Shown piece by piece: positions 1 to 6,754 of a DNA stretch of 8,921 bases. The first letter of the stretch is position 1. Each line of letters opens with the position of its first letter. The translations under genes were made by a program, and so were the position numbers. This DNA comes from Clostridiales bacterium. GTDB lineage: Bacteria; Bacillota; Clostridia; Oscillospirales; Oscillospiraceae. The stretch covers positions 1 to 8,921 of the forward strand of contig JAJQHP010000113.1 of NCBI GenBank assembly GCA_021199695.1, given 5' to 3'. A model generated the notes under the pieces. The model was not told the DNA's origin, ran no database searches, and saw only the letters and a program-made list of their open reading frames with translations.

Positions 1-149
1 GGGTGTTTCTGCTCCTGTGGCTGGGCGCAGGGCTGCTCTTCCCGGAGGGCGGCGCCGGGAGCGGTCTGGTCCCTCTGACGGTTGCCGCCCTGGGCGGCGG
101 GGCGGTCAGCGGACTGCTCTCTGCATTTCGCAAAAAACGGAGAAAATGA
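1..149 (+). CDS. 3' end of a small membrane protein, possibly TIGR04086 family (5' truncated by the window)
   Basis: Only the last 48 codons are present; the reading frame begins at base 3 and stops with TGA at 147-149. The visible part is strongly hydrophobic: a leucine-rich segment (VFLLLWLGAGLLF), a short Gly/Pro linker, a second hydrophobic segment (LTVAALGGGAVSGLL), and a very basic tail (RKKRRK) of the kind that stays in the cytoplasm. This fits the end of a small polytopic membrane protein. In many Clostridia a short hydrophobic protein of the TIGR04086 family lies directly upstream of the SCIFF peptide gene, so position and composition together suggest that family. The assignment rests mostly on context. 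The function of the family is unknown. Confidence 0.55.
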   Translation, partial: VFLLLWLGAGLLFPEGGAGSGLVPLTVAALGGGAVSGLLSAFRKKRRK

Positions 150-178
150 TTGAAATGTCCGGGATGAAGTGATATAAT
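150..178 (+). promoter_or_regulatory. Sigma-A type promoter of the scfA-scfB unit
   Basis: TTGAAA at 150-155 and a perfect TATAAT at 173-178 are separated by exactly 17 bases. Transcription would begin near 185, leaving a leader of about 65 bases before scfA. The -35 box touches the stop codon of the upstream membrane-protein gene, so scfA can be transcribed independently of it. The near-consensus match suggests a strong vegetative promoter, which suits a peptide precursor made in excess of its modifying enzyme. Confidence 0.8.
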
Positions 179-249
179 GGGACCACTGGATATGACAAGA
201 GGCTGAAAGGCCGTTTCCAGATGCGTGATCGTACAGAGGAGGGGAAACC

Positions 250-393
250 ATGAAGCACATTAAGACCCTGAACGGCGCTACCCTGAAGAAGAGCGCTTCC
301 TACGGCGGCTGCGGCGAGTGCCAGACTTCCTGCCAGTCTGCCTGCAAGACCTCTTGCACCGTTGCCAACCAGCAGTGCGAAAACCAGAAGTAA
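250..393 (+). CDS. scfA: SCIFF (six-cysteine) ranthipeptide precursor ScfA
   Basis: This 47-residue peptide was found by hand. It starts at the ATG at 250, five bases after a strong Shine-Dalgarno stretch (AGAGGAGGGG, 235-244), and ends with TAA at 391-393. The N-terminal ~20 residues (MKHIKTLNGATLKKSASYGG) are the leader-like part typical of SCIFF peptides. The core holds six cysteines at 21, 24, 28, 32, 36 and 43, with spacing C-x2-C-x3-C-x3-C-x3-C-x6-C, plus Ser/Thr acceptors at 26, 27, 30, 34, 35 and 37. In the Clostridium thermocellum homologue CteA the characterised thioether joins Cys32 to Thr37, and both residues occur at the same positions here. SCIFF peptides are nearly universal in Clostridia; their role is unsettled, and ranthipeptides have been linked to population-level regulation in some clostridia. 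The modifying enzyme scfB follows 100 bases downstream. Identification is very secure. Confidence 0.96.
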   Translation: MKHIKTLNGATLKKSASYGGCGECQTSCQSACKTSCTVANQQCENQK

Positions 394-424
394 TCTCCGG
401 CCGCAGCGGATCTTTTGGAGACGT

Positions 425-455
425 ATGGACACATTGGAGCTTCCGATGTGTCCAT
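425..455 (+). promoter_or_regulatory. Stem-loop between scfA and scfB, possible attenuator or mRNA-stability element
   Basis: ATGGACACAT (425-434) and ATGTGTCCAT (446-455) are perfect reverse complements. The RNA stem can extend inward by U-G, G-C, G-C and A-U pairs, giving about 14 pairs closed by a GCU triloop. The following bases (TCTTCTGTCTGCC) are pyrimidine-rich but not a clean U-run, so I see a partial terminator or a 3'-end-stabilising hairpin rather than a full stop. Either role would yield more peptide mRNA than enzyme mRNA from one promoter. The structure is seen directly; the role is inferred. Confidence 0.6.
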
Positions 456-493
456 TCTTCTGTCTGCCTGCGGCGGGAAGGGGAGGAATCAAA

Positions 494-1855
494 ATGGTAC
501 ATACCTTTGTTGCACTGGACTGCCCCATCGCCCTGGATGTGAACAGCGGCGCGGTCCATGTGCTGGATGAGATGACCTACCAGGTGCTCCGCCGGGTGGA
601 GGAGCTGGAATCTCTGCCGGAGCGCTGCCCGGAGGAGATGGCGGAGTCGCTGCCCTATGCCCGGGAGGAGATCGACGAGGTCTGGTCTGAGCTGAAGGAG
701 CTGGAGACCCAGGGGCTTCTGTTTGCGAAGGAGGACTATATCGACCCCCGGTGGGCCTATGTGAAAGACGCTCCGGTGAAGGCCCTCTGCCTGAACGTGG
801 CCCATGACTGCAACCTCCGGTGCAAGTATTGCTTTGCCTCCACCGGGGATTTCGGCACAGGCCGGAAGATCATGCCCTTTGAGACGGCGAAGCGGGCCAT
901 CGACTTCGTGATTGAAAAGTCCGGCAAGCGCCGGAACATCGAGGTGGACTTCTTCGGCGGAGAACCCCTCATGGCCTGGGATACGGTGACGAAAACGGTG
1001 GAGTACGCCCGCTCTATCGAGGGGCAGTACAACAAGAATTTCCGGTTCACCATCACCACCAACGGGATGCTGCTCAACCAGGAGAAGATCGACTATATCA
1101 ACCGGGAGATGAAGAACTGCGTCCTCTCTCTGGACGGCCGGAAGGAGGTCAACGACGACCAGCGGCCCACTGCCGGGGGCAACGGGAGCTTTGACCGCAT
1201 TGTGCCCAAGTACCAGCAGCTGGTGGCGGGCAGGGGAGACCAGGAGTACTACGCCCGGGGGACCTACACGAAAAAGCATCCGGACTTTGCTGCCGATGTC
1301 CTGTATATGGCCCGGGAGCTGGGTTTCAAAAACGTATCGGTGGAGCCTGCCACCGGAAAGCCGGGGGACCCCTACGCCATCACCGAGGCGGAGCTGGACG
1401 CCGCCCGGGCGGAGTATGATAAGCTGGCCCGGGAGCTGGTAGACCATCCTGAGATCAGCTTCTTTCATTTCTTCGTGGACCTGCAGCAGGGTCCCTGCGT
1501 CATCAAGCGGATGCGGGGCTGCGGCGCAGGCAGCGAATATGTTGCCGTCACGCCGGAGGGGGACATCTACCCCTGCCATCAGTTCGTGGGCAACGAGGAC
1601 TTCAAGATGGGCAACGTCTATGAGGGGACCTTTGATGAGAAGCTGTCCAACACCTTTGCGGCGCTGAACATCTATACCAAGCCCGCCTGCCGGGAGTGCT
1701 GGGCCCGGTTCTACTGCTCCGGCGGCTGCGCGGCCGGAGGCTACAACGAGAACGGCGACCTGAAACAGCCCTCCCACATCGCCTGTGAGCTGGAGCGGAA
1801 GCGGCTGGAATGTGCTATCGCCATCAAGGCGATTCGATCAAATTCGGCAAATTGA
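494..1855 (+). CDS. scfB: SCIFF ranthipeptide maturase ScfB (radical SAM/SPASM)
   Basis: This 453-residue enzyme binds the scfA product and makes cysteine-to-alpha/gamma-carbon thioether bridges using S-adenosylmethionine. The ATG at 494 was chosen because AAGGGGAGG (478-486) precedes it and the protein then begins like known SCIFF maturases; the open frame extends back to 362 but would overlap scfA. Residues ~1-85 form the PqqD-like peptide-recognition region. The radical SAM 4Fe-4S motif is C106-x3-C110-x2-C113 (CNLRCKYCF), and G155-G156-E157-P158 is the SAM-binding GGEP motif. The C-terminal SPASM domain holds two auxiliary clusters: C343-x12-G-x4-C361, then C399-x2-C402-x5-C408-x3-C412, and a final C431; C335 is a further candidate ligand. 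All cysteines expected for an active three-cluster enzyme are visible. It shares the scfA promoter, with the stem-loop at 425-455 between the two genes. Confidence 0.95.
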   Translation: MVHTFVALDCPIALDVNSGAVHVLDEMTYQVLRRVEELESLPERCPEEMAESLPYAREEIDEVWSELKELETQGLLFAKEDYIDPRWAYVKDAPVKALCLNVAHDCNLRCKYCFASTGDFGTGRKIMPFETAKRAIDFVIEKSGKRRNIEVDFFGGEPLMAWDTVTKTVEYARSIEGQYNKNFRFTITTNGMLLNQEKIDYINREMKNCVLSLDGRKEVNDDQRPTAGGNGSFDRIVPKYQQLVAGRGDQEYYARGTYTKKHPDFAADVLYMARELGFKNVSVEPATGKPGDPYAITEAELDAARAEYDKLARELVDHPEISFFHFFVDLQQGPCVIKRMRGCGAGSEYVAVTPEGDIYPCHQFVGNEDFKMGNVYEGTFDEKLSNTFAALNIYTKPACRECWARFYCSGGCAAGGYNENGDLKQPSHIACELERKRLECAIAIKAIRSNSAN

Positions 1856-1903
1856 CCAAAAACTGTAAATACGGACGGTATAATTACAGGACGTAATCAG
1901 ACC

Positions 1904-1948
1904 TGGCCCAAAGGGGATTTGAAACCTCTTTGGGCCATATTTTGTTTT
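1904..1948 (+). terminator. Rho-independent terminator after scfB
   Basis: TGGCCCAAAG (1904-1913) pairs perfectly with CTTTGGGCCA (1928-1937). The stem continues inward through a G-U and two G-C pairs to about 13 bp around an 8-base loop, and is followed by TATTTTGTTTT (1938-1948). It lies 49 bases after the scfB stop codon and closes the scfA-scfB unit. Confidence 0.92.
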
Positions 1949-2093
1949 GAGATACCGAAAAGAGGGCTATATCTTGTTCTAACAGCACTGGCTGACGCCA
2001 AATCGCAAAATCGTCGGTTCTGGAGTTTACATAACGCTGTTGACATAAAATTTCGGCATAATAGATAAAAATGGAAGAAATCCTAAAAAAGTA
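1949..2093. other. Intergenic stretch between scfB and the proC promoter; no gene seen
   Basis: This is part of a 328-base gap between scfB and proC. It is visibly more A+T-rich than its neighbours. A consensus TTGACA lies at 2040-2045, but the best -10 match at acceptable spacing (GATAAA, 2064-2069, 18-base spacer) is weak, so it may be a secondary proC promoter at most. I see no convincing small ORF, riboswitch-like structure or repeat here. Confidence 0.4.
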
Positions 2094-2123
2094 TTGCACA
2101 AACCGACCCAGAAATGGTATAGT
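2094..2123 (+). promoter_or_regulatory. Promoter of proC with extended -10
   Basis: TTGCAC at 2094-2099 and TATAGT at 2118-2123 are 18 bases apart. The -10 is preceded by TGG (2115-2117), giving the extended -10 form TGnTATAGT. Transcription would start near 2130, about 54 bases before the chosen proC start. This also argues against the longer upstream reading of proC, whose start would lie inside the promoter. Confidence 0.7.
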
Positions 2124-2183
2124 ATGTATATTCCCTCAGAATCAGGGGTATATTCTGACCTTTTGCCGGTGGAGTTGACGGAG

Positions 2184-2984
2184 ATGAATGGTTTTATGTT
2201 AGGCGTGGTCGGCGCCGGAAATATGGGAGGCGCCATTTTACGGGGGGCGCTCCGGGCGAATGTTATGTCACCGGATCAGGTTTGGATGTCCAATCCGCAC
2301 ACAGACAAGCTCAAACCATTCGGTGATATGGGCGTTCATACGACAACCTCTAATCTGGAGGTGGTTCGCCAGGCGGACATTCTTCTCCTGGCGGTAAAGC
2401 CCCAGGTGCTTCCGGGCGTGCTGGAGGAGATCGGCCCCTGTACATCCGGGAAATGCGTGGTCTCCATTGCCGCCGGAATTTCACAGGCCTGGCTCCGAGA
2501 GCAGCTGCCGGAGGCGAGGATCATCTGTGTCATGCCCAACACGCCGCTGATGCTGGGGTGCGGGGCCTCCGCCATGACGGAGCAGGGCGATGTGCCGGAG
2601 GCACAGTACCGGTTCGTGCGGCAGATGTTCGAGGCGGCCGGTCTGGTAGAGATCCTTCCCGCCGACAAGATCAATGACATTATCCCGGTCAGCGGCTCCA
2701 GCCCGGCCTTTTTCTTCCGTATGGCTGCCCGGATGGTGCAGGAGGCGGAGAAGCGGGGCATCGACCCGGAGACGGCCCTCCACCTGGCGGCCAAGACCAT
2801 GGAGGGCTCCGCCCGGATGCTGCTGGAGAGCGGTCATACGGCGGCGGAGCTGGAGCGTCAGGTCTGCTCCCCTGGCGGGACGACGCTGGCGGCGCTGACG
2901 GCCTTTGACGAGCTGGGCTTTGACCGGATGATCGGGGAGGCATTTACCCGCTGCATCCGCCGGGCGGACGAGCTGGGCAAGTAA
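2184..2984 (+). CDS. proC: Pyrroline-5-carboxylate reductase
   Basis: The 266-residue cytosolic enzyme catalyses the last step of proline synthesis, reducing 1-pyrroline-5-carboxylate to L-proline with NAD(P)H. The length is normal for the family. The Rossmann nucleotide-binding loop GAGNMG is at residues 10-15, followed by VKPQ (~71-74), the family motif MPNTP (117-121), SGSSPAF (~170-176) and, in the helical dimerisation domain, the signature CSPGGTT (~228-234). The ATG at 2184 has GGTGGAG about nine bases upstream and places the GxGxxG loop at the usual distance from the N-terminus; the ATG at 2196 is an alternative. The frame is open back beyond 2094, but that part overlaps the promoter. 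A SpoIIM-like gene follows after 47 bases, so the two may be cotranscribed. Confidence 0.95.
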   Translation: MNGFMLGVVGAGNMGGAILRGALRANVMSPDQVWMSNPHTDKLKPFGDMGVHTTTSNLEVVRQADILLLAVKPQVLPGVLEEIGPCTSGKCVVSIAAGISQAWLREQLPEARIICVMPNTPLMLGCGASAMTEQGDVPEAQYRFVRQMFEAAGLVEILPADKINDIIPVSGSSPAFFFRMAARMVQEAEKRGIDPETALHLAAKTMEGSARMLLESGHTAAELERQVCSPGGTTLAALTAFDELGFDRMIGEAFTRCIRRADELGK

Positions 2985-3031
2985 TCTTCTACCGATTTGC
3001 CACCCTTCATAGACTGTGGAGAGGTGAGCGA

Positions 3032-3637
3032 ATGAAGAGGCAACATTCCGGCGTCCGGGTACTGACTGTTCCCGGCTCTCCCTATCGCCTGTCTTGGCTG
3101 CTGCTGACGGCCGGATTTCTGGCGGGGGCGGTCACGGGGCACATTGCTGCCGGGCTGGGAACGGAGCAGTTGGCGTCCGTCCTGGAGCGCTGGATGGAGG
3201 AAGCGGTCAGACAGGGGACGGAGCCACAGCCTCTGGCCCTTCTGTGGCGGGCAGCGCAGCCGGTGGGACTGGCAGTGGTCCTCAGCTTCAGCGCCTTGGG
3301 TGCGGCTGGTCTGCCGGTGTTGATGGGAGTCAGAGGATTCCTGACGGCCTGTACGGTCTCCGCCTTTGTGCGTACCTGGGGTTATCCGGGGCTGGCGGCG
3401 GGAGCGGCGTGGGTCTGCGTGGGAGACGGTATCCTGCTGGCGATGCTGCTGGCGGTGGCGGTGCCGGGATGGACGATCTCCTGGGAGCTGGCCACCGGGC
3501 GGCGAAAAAATACAAGACTGCCTCGACAGACGTTGGGGCGGTGCGTGGGCTTCTGTCTGGCGGGTCTGGCGCTGACGGTGGCCTGGGGATATCTGGTCTG
3601 GTATTGGCTGACGCCGATGCTGCTGACCGGACAGTAA
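3032..3637 (+). CDS. SpoIIM-like (stage II sporulation protein M family) membrane protein
   Basis: This 201-residue integral membrane protein has hydrophobic segments at about 20-40, 77-97, 101-114, 120-146 and 171-193, and a predicted soluble loop (~45-75) after the first. The size, the roughly five-segment layout and the central stretch GVRGFLTACTVSAF followed by GYPG resemble SpoIIM, a component with SpoIID and SpoIIP of the peptidoglycan-remodelling machine that drives engulfment of the forespore. Adjacency to xerD supports this, since spoIIM and xerD are neighbours in many Firmicutes. The ATG at 3032 is preceded by GGAGAGGTGAG. The sequence is divergent and Ala/Gly-rich, as expected for a high-G+C clostridium, so the family call comes from topology plus context rather than a diagnostic motif. 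A related DUF95-type membrane protein is the main alternative. Confidence 0.62.
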   Translation: MKRQHSGVRVLTVPGSPYRLSWLLLTAGFLAGAVTGHIAAGLGTEQLASVLERWMEEAVRQGTEPQPLALLWRAAQPVGLAVVLSFSALGAAGLPVLMGVRGFLTACTVSAFVRTWGYPGLAAGAAWVCVGDGILLAMLLAVAVPGWTISWELATGRRKNTRLPRQTLGRCVGFCLAGLALTVAWGYLVWYWLTPMLLTGQ

Positions 3638-3663
3638 ACACAAAAAGATCGAGAAGGCAAGTT

Positions 3664-4542
3664 ATGATGCAGGTTGTGGATGGGTTTAAAAACTACTTGA
3701 CAACTGAAAAGAAATCTTCTGCCAACACGGTCAGTTCCTATCTCCGCGATGTCAATCAATTTGCGGATTACCTGACCCAGAGAAACGTGGAGCTCTCCAC
3801 TGTGGGCCAGGACGAGGTGCAGGAATATGCCCAGTGGCTGAGCGGACAGGGAAAGTCTGCCGCCACCGTGACCCGGGCATTGGCTTCCCTGAAGTGCTTC
3901 TTCCACTGGATGATGGAGCAGGGCAAACGGGAGGACAACCCGGCGGAGGGGGTCAGGACCGCCAAGGTGGAGCGGAAGCTGCCCAAGATCCTGACCAGCA
4001 AGGAGGTAGAGCTTCTGCTGGAGCAGCCGGAGTGCGTCGATATGAAGGGCTATCGGGATCACGCCATGCTGGAGCTGCTCTATGCTACCGGCATCCGGGT
4101 CAGCGAGCTGATCGGCCTGAACGTGGACGATGTGTTTTTGACGGCCGGCTTTATCCGCTGCAGGGGCAAGGACAAGAACCGGATTATCCCCATGTATCCC
4201 ACCGCATTGAAGGCGTTGACCGACTACCTCCGGGACGTGCGGCCCAAGCTGGCGGTGGAAGGGGAGGAGGCGCTGTTCGTCAACATGAACGGCACCCGGA
4301 TGAGCCGCCAGGGCTTCTGGAAGCTGATCAAGTATTACGGAGAAAAGGCAGGCATCCAGTCGGAGATCACTCCCCACACCCTCCGGCACTCCTTTGCCGC
4401 CCATCTGCTGGAAAACGGGGCGGATATCCACGCCATCCAGGAGATGCTGGGTCATGCGGACATCTCGTCCACCCAGGTCTATGCCAAGCTGGTGAACCAG
4501 CACCTAAAGGACGTCTATACCAAGGCCCATCCAAGAGCCTGA
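3664..4542 (+). CDS. xerD: Tyrosine site-specific recombinase XerD-like
   Basis: The 292-residue recombinase has the usual XerC/XerD length. Residues ~1-90 are the N-terminal SAM-like DNA-binding domain and ~105-285 the catalytic domain. All catalytic residues are present: R145 (ATGIRVSEL), K169 (RGKDKNR), H238 and R241 (HTLRHSF), H264 (LGH) and nucleophile Y273 (VYAK). The family resolves chromosome dimers at dif during division. Two consecutive ATG codons (3664, 3667) follow GAAGG at 3653-3657; I took the first. The frame is open much further upstream (to 3094) only because it runs through the previous gene out of frame. Only 26 bases separate it from the SpoIIM-like gene, and it ends just before a strong terminator. 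Location next to that gene favours the chromosomal XerD rather than an element integrase. Confidence 0.93.
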   Translation: MMQVVDGFKNYLTTEKKSSANTVSSYLRDVNQFADYLTQRNVELSTVGQDEVQEYAQWLSGQGKSAATVTRALASLKCFFHWMMEQGKREDNPAEGVRTAKVERKLPKILTSKEVELLLEQPECVDMKGYRDHAMLELLYATGIRVSELIGLNVDDVFLTAGFIRCRGKDKNRIIPMYPTALKALTDYLRDVRPKLAVEGEEALFVNMNGTRMSRQGFWKLIKYYGEKAGIQSEITPHTLRHSFAAHLLENGADIHAIQEMLGHADISSTQVYAKLVNQHLKDVYTKAHPRA

Positions 4543-4557
4543 CCGGGTACATCACAT

Positions 4558-4608
4558 AAGCCCCCGCCTGGGAGCGGCTGTGCAGCCGTTTCTCAGGCGG
4601 GGGCTTTT
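4558..4608 (+). terminator. Strong terminator after xerD, between convergent genes
   Basis: AAGCCCCCGCCTG (4558-4570) pairs perfectly with CAGGCGGGGGCTT (4594-4606). The 23-base interior can itself fold into a CGGCTG/CAGCCG hairpin (4575-4588). A TTTTAT tract follows on the + strand, with further T runs to 4618. On the - strand only a short TTAT follows the stem, so it should act mainly on xerD transcripts and less well on the convergent cotJC. Confidence 0.93.
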
Positions 4609-4643
4609 ATCGTTTTATTGCCCGACCACTGACCGCAAACAGG

Positions 4644-4847
4644 TCACGCCGGGTCGAAGGCCGGGTTGGTGAGATAGACGTTCTTCTGGTTCATCCGTTC
4701 CTTTGCCAGGGCGATGGCCTCTCCGAAGCGTTGGAAGTGGACGACCTCCCGCTCCCGCAGGAAGCGGATCACGTCGTTCACATCCGGGTCATCAGAGAGA
4801 CGGAGGATGTTGTCATAGGTGACGCGGGCTTTTTGCTCTGCTGCAAC
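4644..4847 (-). pseudogene. cotJC: 3' part of cotJC, spore-coat manganese catalase, cut off at a mobile-element boundary
   Basis: Reading leftward to the TGA at 4644-4646, the frame encodes about 66 residues that match the C-terminal third of CotJC, a ferritin-like di-manganese catalase of the spore coat. Visible landmarks are AAEQKARVTYDNILRL, SDDPDVNDVI, the metal-ligand helix FLREREVVHFQRFGEA (E-x-x-H) and the terminal NPAFDPA. CotJC is normally around 190-215 residues, so roughly the first two thirds are missing. Family-like sequence stops just upstream of AAEQKA; the frame then runs as non-homologous Cys-rich codons to a TAA at 4863-4865. The break coincides with a change to lower-G+C sequence holding a serine recombinase, so the gene appears split by integration. 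The 5' part is not in the window. It was identified by translating by hand, and the homology is recognised from memory. Confidence 0.85.
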
Positions 4848-4902
4848 GTGACAAGAACAACATTAAGTTCATTGCTGCGTAATTATGTGATTTGAGATAG
4901 AA
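4840..4902. other. Probable element-chromosome junction (attachment site region)
   Basis: Homology to cotJC ends at about 4845 and the recombinase stop codon is at 4903, so the left end of the mobile element must lie in these ~60 bases. Serine recombinases cut at a 2-bp core and leave no long terminal repeats, so the exact crossover cannot be placed from one end alone. Two similar stretches (TGCTGCAACG at 4840-4849 and TGCTGCG at 4874-4880) may be relevant but could be chance. Confidence 0.55.
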
Positions 4903-6462
4903 TCAGAAGTTCCAGTGGATTTCGACAGGGGCGGTCTTCTCTCCGGGGGCACGCTTGCCCACCAGGATGTAGTCGATCAGCACTTCTACCGCTTCCCGGG
5001 ACAGATGATCCGGGTTGGTGTATCGCTCAATCAGTTCACGGCGATTGTCTCCGGCTGCAATTCGTTCCGCAATCCCGGCAATCTGCCTCTGAGCGTCCTG
5101 CGCCCTGCGCTCCAGCCGCTCTCGATCCTCTGAAAAGCCCTTAGACAGCTCGAGAAAATCTCCCTCGCTGATCAGCCCTCTCACCTTATCCAGATACAAA
5201 TTGCGGGTGGCTTTGCTGCATTCGGCTGTCTTTTTCTCATAGACGGACAGATCGCTGAGCAGCTGCTTTTTTCGCTCCTGCAAATCGTTGCAAAATGCGA
5301 TCTGCTGCAGCAACTGGTCTTTGTCCAGGTATTCCGCAGACAGTCGGTTGAGCTCGGCAATGACAATCCGTTCTAGCTTATCCACAGCGATAAACGAGCC
5401 GGTGCAGGCGTCCTTCGAAATATGCCGGTTCGGACACTGCAGATAGTGCTTTCCCCTGTTCTTTGAGGAGCGCATGTTATATCCACAGCAAGCACATCTG
5501 GCTTTCTTGGAGAATAGTCCGATGGTTCCGGAAGAGAAGGGACGTGCCCGCTGAGCCCGCAGGGCCTGCACCCTGTCCCACAACGCCTGATCAATGATCG
5601 GTTCGTGAGTGCCCTTTACAACATACCAATCACGTCTAGGTCGAGGCCGGTTCTGTTTGGTCTTGTACGATACGCTTCCGTACTTGCCCTGGACCATGTT
5701 CCCGATGTACATCTCATTTTCCAACATATCAGCAATGGTGTAATACTTCCAGAGGGTACTATTTTTCAACTTGGGAGGCTTATAACGGAGTCCCTTGAGA
5801 CGCTTGTATTCCGTCGGATTGGGGATTCCACGGTCATTCAAAATGCGGGCAATGGTAGTCTTACCATATCCATGTGCGTAAAGTGAAAACACTTCACGGA
5901 CAATAGCGGCAGCCTCCTCGTCGATGATCAGGTGTCCCTTTTGCTCCGGGTCCTTTTGATACCCGTATAATGCAAATGAACCAATGTGATATCCGTCCTG
6001 CCTGCGGCTGACCAGCACGCTGCGGATGTTGTCGGACATATCCTCCAGATACCATTCATTGACAAGCCCGTTGATCTGGCGGGATTTCTTGTTCCCCCTG
6101 TTGGCGGTGTCGGCATTGTCAACGATACTGACAAAGCGGATATTCCAGAGAGGGAACAGGCCATGAATGTACTTCTCAACAAGTTCTAATTCGCGTGTGA
6201 AGCGGGATTGGGTCTTGCAGAGGACAATGTCAAACCGGTGTGCTTCAGCGTCCTTTAACAGGCGGGTAAATTCCGGCCGACGGCGGTCTGCGCCTGCATA
6301 ATCGTCATCGCTGTAAATGTCATACACTTCCCACCCCTTTTCTGCGGCATATTGCAGAAGCATGGCTTTTTGATTCTGGATGCTGTTGCTGTCATCCCCT
6401 TCATGTTGTTTGTTCCTGTCTTCCTCCGACAGGCGGCAGTATATGGCTACCTTTTGACTCAT
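4903..6462 (-). CDS. Large serine recombinase of an integrative element
   Basis: The 519-residue protein is about the size of TndX-like large serine recombinases and would catalyse integration and excision by double-strand cleavage at att sites. The N-terminal resolvase domain (~3-150) starts VAIYCRLSEEDR with candidate nucleophile S12 and contains SRFTREL, typical of the family. A recombinase DNA-binding domain (~165-280) includes ALYGYQKDP. A zinc ribbon uses C323-x2-C326-x16-C343-x9-C353, and a Glu/Lys/Arg-rich probable coiled coil (~375-470) follows. No lesion is visible. I chose the ATG at 6460-6462, preceded by AAAGGAGAG and giving the usual start just before the first beta strand. An alternative ATG at 6541-6543 overlaps the stop of the small upstream ORF (TGATG) and would add 27 residues. 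The gene sits at the element's left edge, beside the truncated cotJC. Confidence 0.93.
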   Translation of the reverse strand: MSQKVAIYCRLSEEDRNKQHEGDDSNSIQNQKAMLLQYAAEKGWEVYDIYSDDDYAGADRRRPEFTRLLKDAEAHRFDIVLCKTQSRFTRELELVEKYIHGLFPLWNIRFVSIVDNADTANRGNKKSRQINGLVNEWYLEDMSDNIRSVLVSRRQDGYHIGSFALYGYQKDPEQKGHLIIDEEAAAIVREVFSLYAHGYGKTTIARILNDRGIPNPTEYKRLKGLRYKPPKLKNSTLWKYYTIADMLENEMYIGNMVQGKYGSVSYKTKQNRPRPRRDWYVVKGTHEPIIDQALWDRVQALRAQRARPFSSGTIGLFSKKARCACCGYNMRSSKNRGKHYLQCPNRHISKDACTGSFIAVDKLERIVIAELNRLSAEYLDKDQLLQQIAFCNDLQERKKQLLSDLSVYEKKTAECSKATRNLYLDKVRGLISEGDFLELSKGFSEDRERLERRAQDAQRQIAGIAERIAAGDNRRELIERYTNPDHLSREAVEVLIDYILVGKRAPGEKTAPVEIHWNF

Positions 6463-6542
6463 ATTTGCTTGATCTCTCCTTTCGGGCAGAGACAAGCTGT
6501 TTCCACTGATAATAATACCACAGTGTAAGCAGTCTGTCATCA

Positions 6543-6698
6543 TCAATCTTCCGGACAATTGTTCTTTTGCTTTTCTAAAAGGTTGATTAGTTCAGCCCAT
6601 TTGTCTGTATATTGTTTCGATGAAATGGCTTTTCCATCCTTAAATTTGCTTGTACACAATGGGTTTCGTCTGTCGCTGTGTTCGGTCCCCTGCATCAT
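6543..6698 (-). CDS. Small conserved-looking protein (51 aa) upstream of the recombinase
   Basis: This short gene was found by hand on the - strand. The ATG at 6696-6698 (a second ATG follows) is preceded by AGAGAGGATTT, and the stop is TGA at 6543-6545. The product begins MMQGTEHSDRRNPLC, contains FKDGKAIS and an amphipathic stretch KWAELINLLEKQK, and ends CPED. The pattern NPLCTS plus FKDGKAIS plus a C-terminal Lys/Leu helix resembles small proteins I associate with recombinase genes in clostridial elements, but I cannot name a family. No membrane segment or clear helix-turn-helix is visible. Its stop overlaps an ATG in frame with the recombinase (TGATG), so the two are probably one transcript and may be translationally coupled. 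A role as an excision accessory factor is only a guess from position. Confidence 0.6.
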   Translation of the reverse strand: MMQGTEHSDRRNPLCTSKFKDGKAISSKQYTDKWAELINLLEKQKNNCPED

Positions 6699-6754
6699 AA
6701 ATCCTCTCTTACCCCACATCTAATTATCGTCATGCTATGCGTAGAGACTTGTCC

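Noticed and set aside
362..493. Upstream extension of the scfB frame to an ATG at 362
   Set aside because: It would overlap scfA in another frame, lacks a ribosome-binding site and includes the hairpin; maturases of this family begin near the ATG at 494.
278..1777. Long (499-codon) open frame on the - strand opposite scfB
   Set aside because: Its translation is Leu/His/Val-rich with no recognisable domain and lies antisense to a certain radical SAM gene; high G+C produces such open antisense frames.
1852..1884. TTGACC ... TATAAT just after scfB as a promoter
   Set aside because: The spacing is 21 bases and the transcript would run straight into the terminator at 1904-1948, leaving no gene to transcribe.
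2094..2183. Longer proC reading from a TTG at 2094
   Set aside because: The codons cover the promoter boxes and would place 30 extra residues before the GxGxxG loop, unlike the family.
3094..3663. Extension of the xerD frame upstream through the SpoIIM-like gene
   Set aside because: It is an out-of-frame Gly/Ala-rich translation of that gene; XerD length and the Shine-Dalgarno fix the start at 3664 or 3667.
3382..4503. 373-codon - strand open frame opposite xerD
   Set aside because: It is antisense to a gene with all catalytic residues, and its translation shows no recognisable family.
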